A stretch of DNA of 64,000 bases from Dysgonomonas mossii DSM 22836 (GCF_000213575.1 NZ_GL892011.1:1-64000); one strand, 5' to 3'. Shown: positions 33,031 through 44,253, counted from the stretch's first letter. Notes: generated by a model not told the origin, from the letters alone. Program-made: numbers and translations.

Positions 33031-33049
33031 CCACTAAAAAATCCAATAG
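33031..33049 (+). repeat. CCACTAAAAAATCC box directly before topB
   Basis: CCACTAAAAAATCCAATAG ends 3 bp before the ATG. Identical in all 19 bases to the copy before traN on the other strand. Confidence 0.65.
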
Positions 33050-33052
33050 TAA

Positions 33053-35152
33053 ATGAACGTTTTGATTGCTGAAAAACCGTCTGTGGCTCAAAGTATTGCA
33101 GCCATAGTTGGAGCGAATAACCGCAAGGACGGTTATCTGGAAGGTAACGGATACGCCGTTACATGGGCATTCGGCCACCTCGTAGGGTTGGCAATGCCAC
33201 AGGATTATGGTATCACAGGATTTCAGGCTGAAAACCTGCCGATACTTCCCGCAGAATTTAAGTTGATACCCCGTCAAATCAAAGACGGTAAGGGGTATAA
33301 GAATGACCCCGGCGTGATGAAGCAACTTAAAGTTATCAAAGAGTTATTTAATAAATGCGAACTCATTATTAATTGTTGCGATGCAGGTCGAGAGGGCGAA
33401 GCCATTTTCCGCTACATATATAATTATCTCGAATGCACCAAACCTTTCGACCGTCTTTGGATAAGTTCACTCACGGATCAGGCTATCCGGGGTGGATTGG
33501 AGAACCTACGTCCGGGAAAGGAATACGACAACCTGTACGCTTCAGCCAAAGCCCGGAGCCAAGCCGATTGGGTTGTCGGTTTGAACGCTACCGGCGCTTT
33601 ATCAATATCTGCCGGGTACGGGGTATGGTCATTAGGGCGGGTACAAACACCCACACTTGCCATGATTTGCAGCCGTTACCTCGAAAACAAAGAGTTCAAG
33701 CCGCAAACTTATTTTCAGGTAAAACTCCATACGGCAAAAGATGCGACCCAATTCGCCGCTATTTCCACAGAACGATTTGGCACCAAGCAGGAAGCAGACG
33801 AAATCTTAAACCGTGTCCGTTCCGCAGAATCCGTAAACGTGATAAGCGTTGAGAAAAAAGAAGCTAATCAGGAGCCGCCATTGCTCTACGATTTAACTAC
33901 ATTACAGAAAGAAGCGAACAGCCGGCATAGTTTTTCGGCAGATAAAACCCTGTCGGTAGCCCAGTCGCTTTATGAAGCGAAGTTCATTTCCTATCCGAGA
34001 ACGGGAAGCCGTTATATTTCCGATGATGTTTTTGCCGAGATACCTGCCCTTATCGGTCAGCTATCCGGTTACACTCCATTCGGCAGTTATGCAAAATCGT
34101 TATCAGAAGCATGTCTGAACCAGCATTCTGTAAAGAATACGAAAGTAACAGATCACCACGCCTTGATAATTACCGAAAACATACCGGGCGAACTATCAGC
34201 AGACCAACGTATCATATATGATATGATTGCCGTTCGTATGTTGGAAGCCTTTTCGGGTAAATGTACCAAAGAAAACACAAGTGTTTCATTGGATGCTTCG
34301 GGCGTTTCGTTTTCGGTCAAAGGCAGCGTTATTCTTATTCCAGGTTGGCGTGCAGTATTGAATGCTCCAGATGAAGAAAAAGGCGAAGACGATGCTCCGG
34401 CACTTCCGTCCCTGTCTGATGGTGATGTACTTCCCATTAAGGGAATGGATTTATTGGAGAAGCAAACCAAGCCCCGCCCGTTACATACGGAAAGTAGTTT
34501 ATTATCTTCTATGGAAACCTGCGGCAAAGAACTTACTGATGAAGCCGAGCGGGAAGCTCTCAAAGAATCGGGTATCGGAACACCTGCCACCCGTGCCGCC
34601 ATTATCGAAACATTATTTTCCCGTGAATATATCCAGCGTGAAAAAAAATCCCTTGTCCCGACCAATAAAGGATTGGTAGTTTATATGGCTATCCGTGATA
34701 AAAAAATAGCGGACGTAGCTATGACCGGAGCATGGGAAAATGCTTTGAATAAAATAGCAACGGGAGAAATGGATGCCGATACATTTCATCGGAGTATCGA
34801 AGTATATGCCGCACAGATTACAACCGAATTACTGGAGAAGAAAATCGAAGGTGGCAATACAAGAGAGAACTGCCCATGTCCTAAATGTAAAAACGGTCAG
34901 GTAACCATATTCCAAAAGGTAGTCAAGTGTAACAATGAAGGATGCGGACTGACGGTATTCCGGAACAAATCAGGTAAAGACCTGACTGACGGACAACTGA
35001 AAGACCTGCTTACCAAAGGCAAGACAGGAGTTATTAAGGGCTTTAAGAGCAAAGAGAATAAGCCTTTTGATGCTGCCGTAACCTTTGACGGCGAATATAA
35101 AACCGTCTTTTCGTTCCCACCTAAAACAGGTTTCAACAAGAAACGGAAATAA
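33053..35152 (+). CDS. topB: DNA topoisomerase III
   Basis: A 699-residue type IA topoisomerase. The Toprim domain starts at MNVLIAEKPSVAQSIA and has CDAGREGEAIFRY at about 108-120; the active-site Tyr is in FISYPRTGSRYIS at about 313; ESGIGTPATRAAIIETLFSREYI at about 505 belongs to the core. A C-terminal zinc ribbon (CPCPKCKNG, KCNNEGCGL, about 605-635) and a repeat-like tail follow. It relaxes or decatenates single-strand-passing intermediates; in CTnDOT the homologous Exc protein is encoded in the excision operon. Length and motifs are complete. Confidence 0.95.
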   Translation: MNVLIAEKPSVAQSIAAIVGANNRKDGYLEGNGYAVTWAFGHLVGLAMPQDYGITGFQAENLPILPAEFKLIPRQIKDGKGYKNDPGVMKQLKVIKELFNKCELIINCCDAGREGEAIFRYIYNYLECTKPFDRLWISSLTDQAIRGGLENLRPGKEYDNLYASAKARSQADWVVGLNATGALSISAGYGVWSLGRVQTPTLAMICSRYLENKEFKPQTYFQVKLHTAKDATQFAAISTERFGTKQEADEILNRVRSAESVNVISVEKKEANQEPPLLYDLTTLQKEANSRHSFSADKTLSVAQSLYEAKFISYPRTGSRYISDDVFAEIPALIGQLSGYTPFGSYAKSLSEACLNQHSVKNTKVTDHHALIITENIPGELSADQRIIYDMIAVRMLEAFSGKCTKENTSVSLDASGVSFSVKGSVILIPGWRAVLNAPDEEKGEDDAPALPSLSDGDVLPIKGMDLLEKQTKPRPLHTESSLLSSMETCGKELTDEAEREALKESGIGTPATRAAIIETLFSREYIQREKKSLVPTNKGLVVYMAIRDKKIADVAMTGAWENALNKIATGEMDADTFHRSIEVYAAQITTELLEKKIEGGNTRENCPCPKCKNGQVTIFQKVVKCNNEGCGLTVFRNKSGKDLTDGQLKDLLTKGKTGVIKGFKSKENKPFDAAVTFDGEYKTVFSFPPKTGFNKKRK

Positions 35153-35166
35153 AAATGTTATATTTG

Positions 35167-35238
35167 CCACTAAGAAGTTCATACGCCACAGGTTTGATGA
35201 GAAATTGTTAAATCAGGTGCTATTGAATTTTTTAGTGG
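35167..35238. repeat. Inverted pair of CCACTAA boxes between topB and DUF1896
   Basis: CCACTAAGAAGTTCATACG (35167-35185, plus) has two or more mismatches; CCACTAAAAAATTCAATAG (minus, 35238-35220) fits fully. Between them stands GAGAAATTGTTAAA, also present in the traE leader. The block looks like an inverted partial copy of that leader. Confidence 0.5.
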
Positions 35239-35239
35239 T

Positions 35240-35267
35240 GGCACTGGGGAGGGATACCCCGGTGCCT
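35240..35267 (+). terminator. Hairpin behind topB
   Basis: GGCACTGGGG and CCCCGGTGCC form a 10-bp stem with one mismatch around AGGGATA; TTTTGC follows. It ends the topB message before the next box-led gene. Confidence 0.65.
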
Positions 35268-35291
35268 TTTGCATATTCAAATCAACAGTTT

Positions 35292-35310
35292 CCACTAAAA
35301 AATTCATAGT
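35292..35310 (+). repeat. CCACTAAAAAATTC box directly before the DUF1896 gene
   Basis: CCACTAAAAAATTCATAGT ends 1 bp before the ATG at 35312. Confidence 0.6.
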
Positions 35311-35311
35311 A

Positions 35312-35758
35312 ATGAAATACAATTCAAATTTAGAGCCTGCGGAAATGTCGTACTTCCGGCTCAATCTATTATCTTATTTACGTGATTCCCACCCCGACAA
35401 AGCAAATGACCTTTCCTTTATCGCCGGACGTGGGGATATGGCAGCCGAAGCATACAGCGAAGCGGTAAAAAGCGGTTTAGACCATATTCAGGCAGCCGAA
35501 ATCGCAAATGAAGCCTTATTCAAAGGTTTACACTTTTCTCCTTATAATATGATTGTCGAAATACTTTGGAATGAGTTTTTCGACGAAGTTTCTCCGGGTG
35601 AAGCCCAGGCAAAGGCAAAAGAACTAATGCCCGAATGTCAGGCGGTATTTGCTAAATACAACCTCAGTGATGATTATGCCGAAACGACAGAGTACCAGTC
35701 GCTTTATACAGAGCTTGTCGGCACAATCCTGATACTGCTCGAAAATGAGTTACAATAA
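35312..35758 (+). CDS. DUF1896 family protein
   Basis: A 148-residue helical protein with [77 protein letters not shown], the DUF1896 core, and a C-terminal acidic helix. It is conserved between topB and the large helicase in Bacteroidetes elements. Its stop lies 14 bp inside the next gene, so both are translated together, and it may assist the helicase. Confidence 0.85.
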   Translation: MKYNSNLEPAEMSYFRLNLLSYLRDSHPDKANDLSFIAGRGDMAAEAYSEAVKSGLDHIQAAEIANEALFKGLHFSPYNMIVEILWNEFFDEVSPGEAQAKAKELMPECQAVFAKYNLSDDYAETTEYQSLYTELVGTILILLENELQ

Positions 35759-38700
35759 GCGAACTCATTTGCATCAGAACATTGATGCAATAAAGTTAGC
35801 GTTAAGGCTCGATAAGGAACAAAAGAAGGCAACTCCCAAAGAACGGGAAATATTCGCTAAATATTCAGGGTTCGGAGGAATTAAGGCAATCCTTAACCCT
35901 GCCGACAAACCCGAAGATATTGAGCGGTGGCCTAAGTCCGAAATCGAGCTTTTTCCGTTAGTACGGGAACTTCACGAGGTACTCCGTGAAAATTCCCCCA
36001 CACCGGAAGTTTACAAACGCTATGTCAGTTCCCTGAAAAGTTCTATCCTGACGGCATTTTACACGCCGAAGCCTGTAATTGATGCGTTGGCAGATGCGCT
36101 AAAGGATAGGGGAATAACACCGACACGGTTTTTAGAACCCAGTGCCGGAACAGGTGCGTTTATTTCTTCCTTCAAAGAAATCGCACCCGAAGCTAAAGTA
36201 ACCAGTTTTGAAAAAGACCTGCTGACAGGTAAAATTCTTTCACACCTCTATCCCGAAGATAAAGTAAGGATTGAGGGTTACGAAAAAATGGAAGGACGTT
36301 ATTCACAGCATTTTGATGTGATTGCTTCCAATATTCCATTTGGGGATGTTTCGGTATTCGATCCGCTACTTTCCAACCATGAAATACCCGCCGTCAAACA
36401 ATCAACACAGGCTATCCACAACTACTTTTTTGTAAAAAGTGTTATGTCGGCCAGAGAGGGCGGGATAATTGCCTTTATTACCAGTCAGGGCGTACTTAAT
36501 TCGGAACAGAATAAACCGATACGGGAATACCTGATGGACACCTGCGATGTGGTTTCAGCTATCCGTTTGCCGAACAACCTCTTTTCCGACCATGCCGGAA
36601 CGGAAGTCGGCAGTGACCTGATTGTATTACAACGGAACAATAAAAATATCCTACCCAGTCAGCGACAGCAGAATTTTATCGAATCCCGCAAGTTATCCAA
36701 TGGCATATCGATTAATAACCTGTTCCGTGATTTTAACAGGGTTATACAAACACGTTCCAAAATCGACACCGATCCATACGGTAAACCTGCGATTGTCTTT
36801 ACCCACGAGGGAGGAATTGACGGCATAGCTAAAGATTTACGGCAAATGTTGAAAGAAGATTTCTCCCAACATTTGGATTTGCAGCGTTATCAATCCCATG
36901 CACAGGAAAGTTTGGCACAACTGCAATCGCGGATAGAAGTAACCGAAGCGATTAAACCTGCTATTGAAATTAAACCGGAACAGTCCAAACAACAGCAAAC
37001 TTATTCAGGTACTCTTTTCGATATGGACGATCCTGCCATTAAAAAAGAACCGACTCCGGAGGCGAAACCTAAATCCGTTACAGAGCAACCATTAATTACG
37101 CTCTATGACCTTTTTGGCTTTACCCAAGAGGAACGCAGTCAGGTAAACAAGCCTAAAAAACGGGGTAGAAAATCCAAATCGCAAGCGAGCAAAGCAAAGG
37201 AACCGCCGTTTATGGACTGGCGGGAAGAAATGATAGTAAATGCGCATGAGAAAAGGGAAAAGCTGCAACAGGAAACTGCCGCAGCCTATCCCGTATTTGA
37301 TGCCCGACGGGAGGAACAGTTGGAACGGCTGAAAGAAGAAGCCGAACGGGAACAGCAGGAACGCATGAAACCTGTTCCTTTCCTATTGGAAGATATACCA
37401 TCCCATTATCGTGAAGGCTCACTTGTTACCGACTCAACTAATCGTATCGGTTATTTGCGTGATTTGGACGGATTTCAGCCGATGTTCCATCCGCTTCAGC
37501 TCACCGGAACACAGGAGGCGAAAGCATCCCTTTATATTGAAGTACGGGACACTTATCACCACCTGTACAGCAACGAAGCGACAAAGTTGGAAGCCAATCC
37601 TGCATTAAGGGAAATGCTCAACCGACTGTATGATGATTTTACCCGTCGTTTCGGAAACATAAACGATGCGAAAAATCTTAGCCTTATTAAAATGGATGCC
37701 GGAGGAACGGAAATTCTTTCTCTGGAACGGTATATAGATGGTAAAGCCGTCAAAGCCGATATTTTCCAACAACCGGTTGCATTTAATCCGAATGAGATTA
37801 CCCATGCCGATAACGCACGGGAAGCCCTGACCGCTTCACTCAACAAATATGCAACGGTAAATCTTGAATATATAGCAGGGCTTACCGGAGGAACTTCGGA
37901 TGAAATACTGGAGGAACTGAAAGGACAGATATTTTTTAATCCGATGATAGGCTCTTATGAAATTAAAGACAAGTTCATAAGCGGTAACGTCATTTCAAAA
38001 GCGGAACACGTCGAGCAGTATGTAGAAAACCACCCCGACCATGAAGCGGCAAAAGAATCCCTGACGGCATTACGGGAAGCAACGCCCCGCCCGATACCTT
38101 TCGAGGATTTGGATTTTAATTTCGGGGAACGGTGGATTCCGACAGGTATTTACAGCAAATATGCTTCACATTTGTTCGATACCAATGTCTCAATTCACTA
38201 TGCACAAAGCCGTGATGAGTACAGCCTGAAAGCTGACAGCAAAAACGTAAAAATTTACGACCAGTATGCCGTAAAAGCTCAAAGCCGGACATTTGACGGG
38301 GTAGCCCTGATGAAACACGCCCTACACAATACCTCTCCCGATATTACCAAGAAAGTTAATAAGGTAATTGACGGGGAAACGGTAGAGGTAAAAGTGCGTG
38401 ATGCCGAATCAATCCAACTCGCCAACTCCAAGATTGACGAGATACGGAACGGCTTTACCGAATGGCTGAACGAGCAATCGCCGGAGTTCAAAAACCGGTT
38501 GGCGGATAAATATAACCGCACATTTAATTGCTTTGTCCGTCCTGATTACGATGGAAGCCACCAAGAGTTCCCCGGATTGGATTTGAAAGGCTTGGGTATT
38601 CCCGACCTGTATAAAAGCCAGAAAGATGCCGTCTGGATGGACAAACTCAATGGCGGGGGCATAATCGACCACGAGGTTGGCGGCGGTAAAACCCTGATAA

Positions 38701-41339
38701 TGTGTGTAAGCGCCTATGAGAAAAAACGATTGGGACTGGTAAACAAACCGCTCATTATGGCTCTCAAAGCCAATGTACATGAGATAGCCCAAACTTTTTG
38801 TACGGCTTACCCCAATGCAAAGGTTTTATATCCGGGCAAGGAAGATTTTACTCCTGCCAAACGTATGCGGATTTTCAATGAAATGAAAAATAATAACTGG
38901 GATGCTATTATTTTAACACACGAACAGTTCGGCATGATACCCCAGTCGCCCGAAATACAGCAACGGATATTACAGTCGGAACTCGATTCAGTGGAAGAAA
39001 ATCTGGACGTGTTACGGGCACAGGGCAAAGAGATTTCCCGTGCTATGGAAAAAGGCTTAGTCAAAAGGCAATTAAACCTTGAAGCCAAACTGGAGAACGT
39101 AGCCCACCAGATTAAAACCCGCACCGATGATACGGTGGACTTCCGGCTAATGGGTATTGACCACCTCTATGTTGATGAATCACACCGATTTAAAAACCTG
39201 ACCTTTACTACCCGCCATGACAGAGTTGCAGGTCTGGGTAACGCCGACGGTTCACAACGGGCACTTAATATGCTTTTTGCCCTGCGTACCATTCAGGACA
39301 GGACGAATAAAGATTTGGGTGCGACTTTCCTTTCGGGTACAACCATTTCCAATAGTCTGACGGAGTTATACCTGTTATTCAAGTATCTCCGCCCGAATGA
39401 ACTGGAACGTCAGGGTATTACCACCTTTGACGCATGGGCAGCCATTTTTGCCAAAAAGTCGATAGATTATGAGTTTTCGGTGACGAATGAAATTGTACAG
39501 AAAGAACGGTTCAGGTATTTTATCAAAGTACCCGAATTAGCGGCTTTTTATGCTGAAATTACGGACTATCGTTCTGCGGAAGATATTGGTATCGACCGAC
39601 CTGTAAAGAATGAAATCTTGCATAATATTCCGCCTACACCCGACCAACAGGAGTTTATTAAGAAGTTGGTAGAGTTCGCCAAAACAGGTAATGCCGAACT
39701 GTTAGGACGTCCGAAACTATCGGAAAGTGAAGAAAAAGCAAAAATGCTGATAGCGACGGACTATGCCCGCAAAATGTCGCTCGATATGCGGCTCATTGAT
39801 CCTGTTAAATACGGCGACAATGTGGATAATAAAGCATCCCATGTCGCTAAAATGGTATCGGACTATTATAAAAAGTATGACGGGCATAAGGCTACCCAGT
39901 TCATCTTTTCCGATTTAGGTACTTACAAGCCCGGACAATGGAACCCATGCTCCGAGATAAAGCGTAAGCTGATGGATGACTACGGAATCCCGGCTCACGA
40001 AATACGCTTTATTCAGGAAGCCAAAACGGACAAGGCTCGTAAAACCATGATTAAGGATATGAATGAGGGCAAAATCCGTGTTCTGTTTGGCTCTACCGAA
40101 ATGTTGGGAACCGGAGTAAATGCACAGAAAAGATGTGTTGCAATCCATCATTTAGATGCGCCCTGGCGACCGTCAGATCTGGAACAACGGGACGGTCGGG
40201 GCATTCGCAAAGGTAATGATATAGCCAAATTGTATGCTGATAACAAAGTAGATGTACTTATTTATGCCGTTGAAAAATCATTGGATGCATATAAGTTCGG
40301 GTTATTGCATAACAAGCAACTCTTTATCCGGCAGTTGAAAAATAACTCACTGGGTAGCCGTACCATTGACGAGGGCAGCATGGACGAAAAAGGCGGTATG
40401 AATTTCTCTGAATATGTCGCTATTCTTTCGGGCAACACCGAATTACTGGAGAAAGCACGATTAGAAAAGAAAATCGCTTCCCTTGAATCGGAACGGCAAG
40501 CCTTTATGCGTGGAAAATCATCATCCCGCTATAAGTTGGAAGGAATTATGTCTGATGTGGAGAAGAATAACGGATTTATTAACCGTATATCCAAAGATGT
40601 GGAAGCGTTCAATTCACGTGTTCAGCAGGCACCTGATGGCACACGGCTCAATCCTGTGCAGTTAAACGGATTGCAGGGAAGTAACCTGAAAGAAGTCGGC
40701 TTAAAGCTCAATGAAATAGCGGATAAAGCCGAAACTTACGGATTATATCAGCCTATCGGAACCCTGTACAGTTTTAACTTGCTTGTAAAATCCGAATCAA
40801 GTAACAAAGACGGTTTTATTGTAAAACAGAACCGCTTTTTCGTTAAGGGAGAAGGAGAAATTCTGTATAACTACAATCATGGAGTTATGGCCACCGATCC
40901 GAAAACGGCAGCGCAGAATTTCTTAAATGCACTTGAAACGATGCCGAAATTGTTGGAAAGGTACCAGGCAGATAATGAAAAACTGCAAAAAGACGTTCCG
41001 GTACTCAAAGAAGTAATCGAAGGTACTTGGCGCAAGGAGCCGGAACTGAAAGTTTTGAAAGACGATTTGATTAAGTTAGACCGTGAAATCCAACTTTCAC
41101 TTACCCCAATCAGTGAAACCGAAGGACAGGCGGAAAGTGTACCTGATAAGACTGTTTCTACCAACAATCAGAACCAGTCGCAAGGTAAATCCGAAGCATC
41201 AACTGTTCAGGATGCACCATTGCCCAATACTTTGCAAGGAGTAAAAGAAATAATGGGGGACAGGCTTATTATTGCATCGGTGGGCGGTAGTCCGCCGAAA
41301 GTGGAGAAGAAGGAATCATCTAAAAATTTCAAATTGTAA
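35745..41339 (+). CDS. Giant N6-methylase-like / SNF2-type helicase protein
   Basis: An 1864-residue protein. Residues about 100-290 are a class I methylase fold: [17 protein letters not shown] (SAM-binding motif I) at 130 and [11 protein letters not shown] at 190, where the amino-methylase motif NPPF/Y reads NIPF. A coiled region follows at about 380-560. Helicase motifs begin near 965: [15 protein letters not shown] (Walker A), VDESHRFKN (DEAH-like) at about 1142, [13 protein letters not shown], and the C-terminal lobe [44 protein letters not shown] at about 1450-1495. The end is coiled coil. It is probably an SF2 translocase for the transferred DNA; whether the methylase half is active is uncertain because of the altered motif IV. 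Confidence 0.9.
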   Translation: MSYNKRTHLHQNIDAIKLALRLDKEQKKATPKEREIFAKYSGFGGIKAILNPADKPEDIERWPKSEIELFPLVRELHEVLRENSPTPEVYKRYVSSLKSSILTAFYTPKPVIDALADALKDRGITPTRFLEPSAGTGAFISSFKEIAPEAKVTSFEKDLLTGKILSHLYPEDKVRIEGYEKMEGRYSQHFDVIASNIPFGDVSVFDPLLSNHEIPAVKQSTQAIHNYFFVKSVMSAREGGIIAFITSQGVLNSEQNKPIREYLMDTCDVVSAIRLPNNLFSDHAGTEVGSDLIVLQRNNKNILPSQRQQNFIESRKLSNGISINNLFRDFNRVIQTRSKIDTDPYGKPAIVFTHEGGIDGIAKDLRQMLKEDFSQHLDLQRYQSHAQESLAQLQSRIEVTEAIKPAIEIKPEQSKQQQTYSGTLFDMDDPAIKKEPTPEAKPKSVTEQPLITLYDLFGFTQEERSQVNKPKKRGRKSKSQASKAKEPPFMDWREEMIVNAHEKREKLQQETAAAYPVFDARREEQLERLKEEAEREQQERMKPVPFLLEDIPSHYREGSLVTDSTNRIGYLRDLDGFQPMFHPLQLTGTQEAKASLYIEVRDTYHHLYSNEATKLEANPALREMLNRLYDDFTRRFGNINDAKNLSLIKMDAGGTEILSLERYIDGKAVKADIFQQPVAFNPNEITHADNAREALTASLNKYATVNLEYIAGLTGGTSDEILEELKGQIFFNPMIGSYEIKDKFISGNVISKAEHVEQYVENHPDHEAAKESLTALREATPRPIPFEDLDFNFGERWIPTGIYSKYASHLFDTNVSIHYAQSRDEYSLKADSKNVKIYDQYAVKAQSRTFDGVALMKHALHNTSPDITKKVNKVIDGETVEVKVRDAESIQLANSKIDEIRNGFTEWLNEQSPEFKNRLADKYNRTFNCFVRPDYDGSHQEFPGLDLKGLGIPDLYKSQKDAVWMDKLNGGGIIDHEVGGGKTLIMCVSAYEKKRLGLVNKPLIMALKANVHEIAQTFCTAYPNAKVLYPGKEDFTPAKRMRIFNEMKNNNWDAIILTHEQFGMIPQSPEIQQRILQSELDSVEENLDVLRAQGKEISRAMEKGLVKRQLNLEAKLENVAHQIKTRTDDTVDFRLMGIDHLYVDESHRFKNLTFTTRHDRVAGLGNADGSQRALNMLFALRTIQDRTNKDLGATFLSGTTISNSLTELYLLFKYLRPNELERQGITTFDAWAAIFAKKSIDYEFSVTNEIVQKERFRYFIKVPELAAFYAEITDYRSAEDIGIDRPVKNEILHNIPPTPDQQEFIKKLVEFAKTGNAELLGRPKLSESEEKAKMLIATDYARKMSLDMRLIDPVKYGDNVDNKASHVAKMVSDYYKKYDGHKATQFIFSDLGTYKPGQWNPCSEIKRKLMDDYGIPAHEIRFIQEAKTDKARKTMIKDMNEGKIRVLFGSTEMLGTGVNAQKRCVAIHHLDAPWRPSDLEQRDGRGIRKGNDIAKLYADNKVDVLIYAVEKSLDAYKFGLLHNKQLFIRQLKNNSLGSRTIDEGSMDEKGGMNFSEYVAILSGNTELLEKARLEKKIASLESERQAFMRGKSSSRYKLEGIMSDVEKNNGFINRISKDVEAFNSRVQQAPDGTRLNPVQLNGLQGSNLKEVGLKLNEIADKAETYGLYQPIGTLYSFNLLVKSESSNKDGFIVKQNRFFVKGEGEILYNYNHGVMATDPKTAAQNFLNALETMPKLLERYQADNEKLQKDVPVLKEVIEGTWRKEPELKVLKDDLIKLDREIQLSLTPISETEGQAESVPDKTVSTNNQNQSQGKSEASTVQDAPLPNTLQGVKEIMGDRLIIASVGGSPPKVEKKESSKNFKL

Positions 41340-41343
41340 GAGT

Positions 41344-41379
41344 AAAGCCCGTTCCTGTCATCACGACGGTACGGGCTTT
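41344..41379 (+). terminator. Terminator behind the giant helicase gene
   Basis: AAAGCCCGT (41344-41352) and ACGGGCTTT (41371-41379) pair; TTGATT follows. It starts 4 bp after the stop. Confidence 0.8.
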
Positions 41380-41401
41380 TGATTAACATTAAAAAATCAA
41401 T

Positions 41402-41509
41402 ATGAACATAAAAGAAATCGAAAACAAAAGTTCTTACGGCTTTTTATTATTGCCCCTTTTCTTGTTAAAGTTTTCCCGGATAAAGATATGTACATCGCTT
41501 TCTTTATAG
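41402..41509 (+). pseudogene. Truncated start of a box-led gene
   Basis: After CATTAAAAAATCAAT, a variant of the CCACTAAAAAAT leader at the same distance from an ATG, a short frame reads MNIKEIENKSSYGF and then hydrophobic residues up to a stop at 41507-41509. The reading after residue 14 runs over the 3' end of the converging HTH gene and is unlikely to be native. It looks like the first codons of a lost gene of the same operon. Confidence 0.35.
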
Positions 41510-41739
41510 TAGGTCTTATGGTAAACTGTCTGGAAAGGCAGTTCACCTGTACTACGATAACGTTGCAAGGTGCGCTTGCTTACATTAAGCAGCATACATA
41601 AATCCTGATTATCAAGCAAAATTTCTCCGTCCAACATATTTCTTCTTTGGCTCATTTTTTCAAGTTTTTTGTCTTGCCTGTCGAAGCGATCCATAATTCG
41701 CTCCATCCATGCTTCAAAATTTTCTTTATCTATATACAT
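41434..41739 (-). CDS. Helix-turn-helix protein (excisionase/MerR-type fold)
   Basis: A 101-residue protein. The first 35 residues form a charged helix (WMERIMDRFDRQDKKLEKMSQ), then GEILLDNQDLCMLLNVSKRTLQRYRSTGELPFQTVYHKTYYKESDVHIFIREN, the winged-helix HTH_17 pattern of Bacteroidetes element proteins related to excisionases. It should bind element DNA as a recombination directionality factor or a regulator. It lies 12 bp behind the primase-helicase gene. Confidence 0.82.
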   Translation of the reverse strand: MYIDKENFEAWMERIMDRFDRQDKKLEKMSQRRNMLDGEILLDNQDLCMLLNVSKRTLQRYRSTGELPFQTVYHKTYYKESDVHIFIRENFNKKRGNNKKP

Positions 41740-41751
41740 AATATTCCATTT

Positions 41752-43788
41752 TTAGATGATATGCCCTATCATAAAGTAGTTTTGATTGGACGGATCTTTT
41801 ATTATTATTTCTTTTTCTCGCATATATTTAATGTAGCTTTTGGCTGTGCGTTCTTTTACATCCATTATCTGTTGGATGCGGTCGCACAGCTCTATATAGG
41901 TCAGATGCCTTTTTGTATCAAATATTTCACGGGCAACCGTCGCCAGTTCTTTCTCTTTTCGTTTTTCTTTTTCCTCCCGTGGCTTTTCTCCGATATATAT
42001 GTGCATACCCAATTCTTTATCCCATGAAAATTGCATTAATGGAACGTCGAGAGGGCTGCCGTCCCTTACTTTGAGCGCTTTTACTACCGATATGGACGGA
42101 TCGCTGTCAAGTTCTATACTAAGGATTGCAGCAGCTTTGCGTTGTAGCTCCGAACCAAGATGCCCCCGCAATTTCAAGCCATTGGGTACATAATGAAGTA
42201 CGCATACGATACAAGTGCGGTATATTCCCGCCAACCGGTATAATTCGTCCATAATCCTGATGCTTTCCACTTCATCATTTGCCGATGATACTAAATCTGC
42301 TATCCCGTCAATAACAACCAAGCGAATGCCCTCATATTCGTAATGGTATTTATCCATACTTTGAACAATGGCTTGCAACCGCTCTTTCCGGGACATTCCG
42401 GTAAGGGAGAAAGCCCGTAATTCTTCCGGTTTTTTTTCCAGTTTAGCACGTTTCAGAAGATTTGATACATTTTTGAAAAGTTGTACTTCCGATTGTTCCG
42501 TATCATAGAGCAAAACCGCTTTATGGTCGGAATTATCCCGCACATCAACGCCTAACGTATCTATTGGACGATTGTCGTTTCTTATCGAACCTGCAATCAG
42601 GGCGGCAACATAGTTACTTTTTCCTGTACCCTCGCCACCGGTAATACAAAGTATATTACCCTGTGTGCCCAGTGGTACGTCGCCGGCAGATATAACTTCC
42701 TCTGCTTTTGCCGGAGGATTGTTAAAATCAATTTCGCACGATTTCAGCATGGTCATTGTTTCGTTATATAGGTTATCAAGAAAATCGAGAAATAGTTGCC
42801 GGAACTCTTTCCGGCTATTGCCCTTACTGAAATAGTCGGTTATATCTTTGTCTTTTTTCTCTCCTGATAGTGGTAGTACAAGCCGTTTAACGCCATATTC
42901 GGATAATGCTTTTTCATGCTTTACCGCACTATCCGTTCCTGTTTTGTCCGCATCGTAGAGTAGTACAATATGTTTAAAGCGGAACGTCAGTTTATAAATA
43001 ATCCCTGCCGGGATTGTAGAAGTTTCACTATTAAAGCAGATAGCGTGGAATCCGTGAGCGGCAAGTGTCATCACGTCTTTTTCTCCGCCAGAGATGAACA
43101 ATGTATCTCCTTTGGCGGGTAATTGCTCCAGTCCGAAACAGTAATTCTCTCCGATATTACCACCATACAAGAAACGGACTTCCGAAAACGGACGGTAAAT
43201 CTTCACATGCCTTTTACCCATATATCCGAAAATCGGTTCATTTTCTGATGAAGTATAATAAAATGGCTTATTGTCTTTATTTTCACTCCTGAACTCTTTT
43301 AGTGATACTGTTTTGTATAGTTTAAGTATTTCAGGGGTAATGCCTGACTGCATCCAAAAATCCAATTCTTTTTGGGTGAATTTTTGTTGAAGAATATTAT
43401 ACGGTTTGTTTTTTTGCGGTTCCGGTGGAGCCTGTTGCTTGTTTGATGCGATTGGCGGAGTATGTGAGTAATCTGAATCACTCAATCCTAACGCCATATC
43501 CCTGTTTATGGTCTTTAATATTTCTACAAAGTCGGCACCATTTCCACAATTCAAGCCTTTTAGTTTTCCAACAAAAAAGAAGCAATCACCACTATAATCG
43601 TCATTGCCGAAATCCTTAATCTTATACACTCCATTGCGACGGTCAAAATACACATTACATGACGCTTTACGGTCTTCATACAAGGGATTGAGGAAATTAC
43701 GCCCTGTTTTCCATTGGACTGGTATATAATGCTTGAAAACATCAAGACCGTTATTTGTTCGTCTTAATAGTTCGTCTTTGTTGAGCAT
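41752..43788 (-). CDS. Primase-helicase (Toprim plus RecA-like ATPase)
   Basis: A 678-residue protein. Residues 1-100 resemble the CHC2 primase start but without the Cys ligands (FLNPLYEDRKASCNVYFDRRNGVYKIKDFG). The Toprim domain at about 225-290 has LFISGGEKDVMTLAAHGFHAICF and HIVLLYDADKTGTDSA. The ATPase (AAA_25/RepA type) has Walker A GGEGTGKSNY at about 385 and Walker B LVVIDGIAD at about 488. The C-terminal 90 residues are a winged-helix-like region. It could prime and unwind the transferred strand. Its start lies within the upstream HTH gene (38-bp overlap). Confidence 0.87.
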   Translation of the reverse strand: MLNKDELLRRTNNGLDVFKHYIPVQWKTGRNFLNPLYEDRKASCNVYFDRRNGVYKIKDFGNDDYSGDCFFFVGKLKGLNCGNGADFVEILKTINRDMALGLSDSDYSHTPPIASNKQQAPPEPQKNKPYNILQQKFTQKELDFWMQSGITPEILKLYKTVSLKEFRSENKDNKPFYYTSSENEPIFGYMGKRHVKIYRPFSEVRFLYGGNIGENYCFGLEQLPAKGDTLFISGGEKDVMTLAAHGFHAICFNSETSTIPAGIIYKLTFRFKHIVLLYDADKTGTDSAVKHEKALSEYGVKRLVLPLSGEKKDKDITDYFSKGNSRKEFRQLFLDFLDNLYNETMTMLKSCEIDFNNPPAKAEEVISAGDVPLGTQGNILCITGGEGTGKSNYVAALIAGSIRNDNRPIDTLGVDVRDNSDHKAVLLYDTEQSEVQLFKNVSNLLKRAKLEKKPEELRAFSLTGMSRKERLQAIVQSMDKYHYEYEGIRLVVIDGIADLVSSANDEVESIRIMDELYRLAGIYRTCIVCVLHYVPNGLKLRGHLGSELQRKAAAILSIELDSDPSISVVKALKVRDGSPLDVPLMQFSWDKELGMHIYIGEKPREEKEKRKEKELATVAREIFDTKRHLTYIELCDRIQQIMDVKERTAKSYIKYMREKEIIIKDPSNQNYFMIGHII

Positions 43789-44110
43789 GATATTTATGAT
43801 TGTTTATAAGGTCATTCATACATTCATCAGTACTGCGGATTCTCTTTTCAGTAAGCATCCGTTTTATTTCTGCAATGGTATAATATGATTTGCCGGAGAT
43901 AATAGAATAAGAAATCATCCGGTTACTGCGTAAACGTTGAAGTGTACGTTCACTGATTTTGAGGAAAGTGCAAACTTCGTAACTGTCCACCCACATTTCG
44001 TCTGGATCGGTAGTATCATCATCCTGATGATCTATAACGAATTTCGCTATGGCATTGATTTTAGATACTAAATCTTTGTATGCTTGGGATTCTATTGTTA
44101 TGACATCCAT
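43751..44110 (-). CDS. Helix-turn-helix protein (second HTH_17-type)
   Basis: A 119-residue protein when started at MDVITIESQAYKDL. The frame is open further upstream to 44263, but those residues are Lys/Phe-rich and unlike the family. SKINAIAKFVID forms a helix; DEMWVDSYEVCTFLKISERTLQRLRSNRMISYSIISGKSYYTIAEIKRMLTEKRI is the winged-helix part, closely related to the gene at 41434. Two such proteins around the primase gene are usual in these elements and are likely excision or copy-control factors. Confidence 0.8.
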   Translation of the reverse strand: MDVITIESQAYKDLVSKINAIAKFVIDHQDDDTTDPDEMWVDSYEVCTFLKISERTLQRLRSNRMISYSIISGKSYYTIAEIKRMLTEKRIRSTDECMNDLINNHKYHAQQRRTIKTNK

Positions 44111-44253
44111 AAATGCAACTGTTTGATTTGCTGCAAAGTTGGGAAGTCGAAAAATACTTTTCTGCCAACTTGGTTGATGTTTTTTTTGAGTTTTTTTTGA
44201 CGAGAAATCAACGGTTTTAGTGGATTTTGAATAGGTAGGATAAAGGCAAAAAA

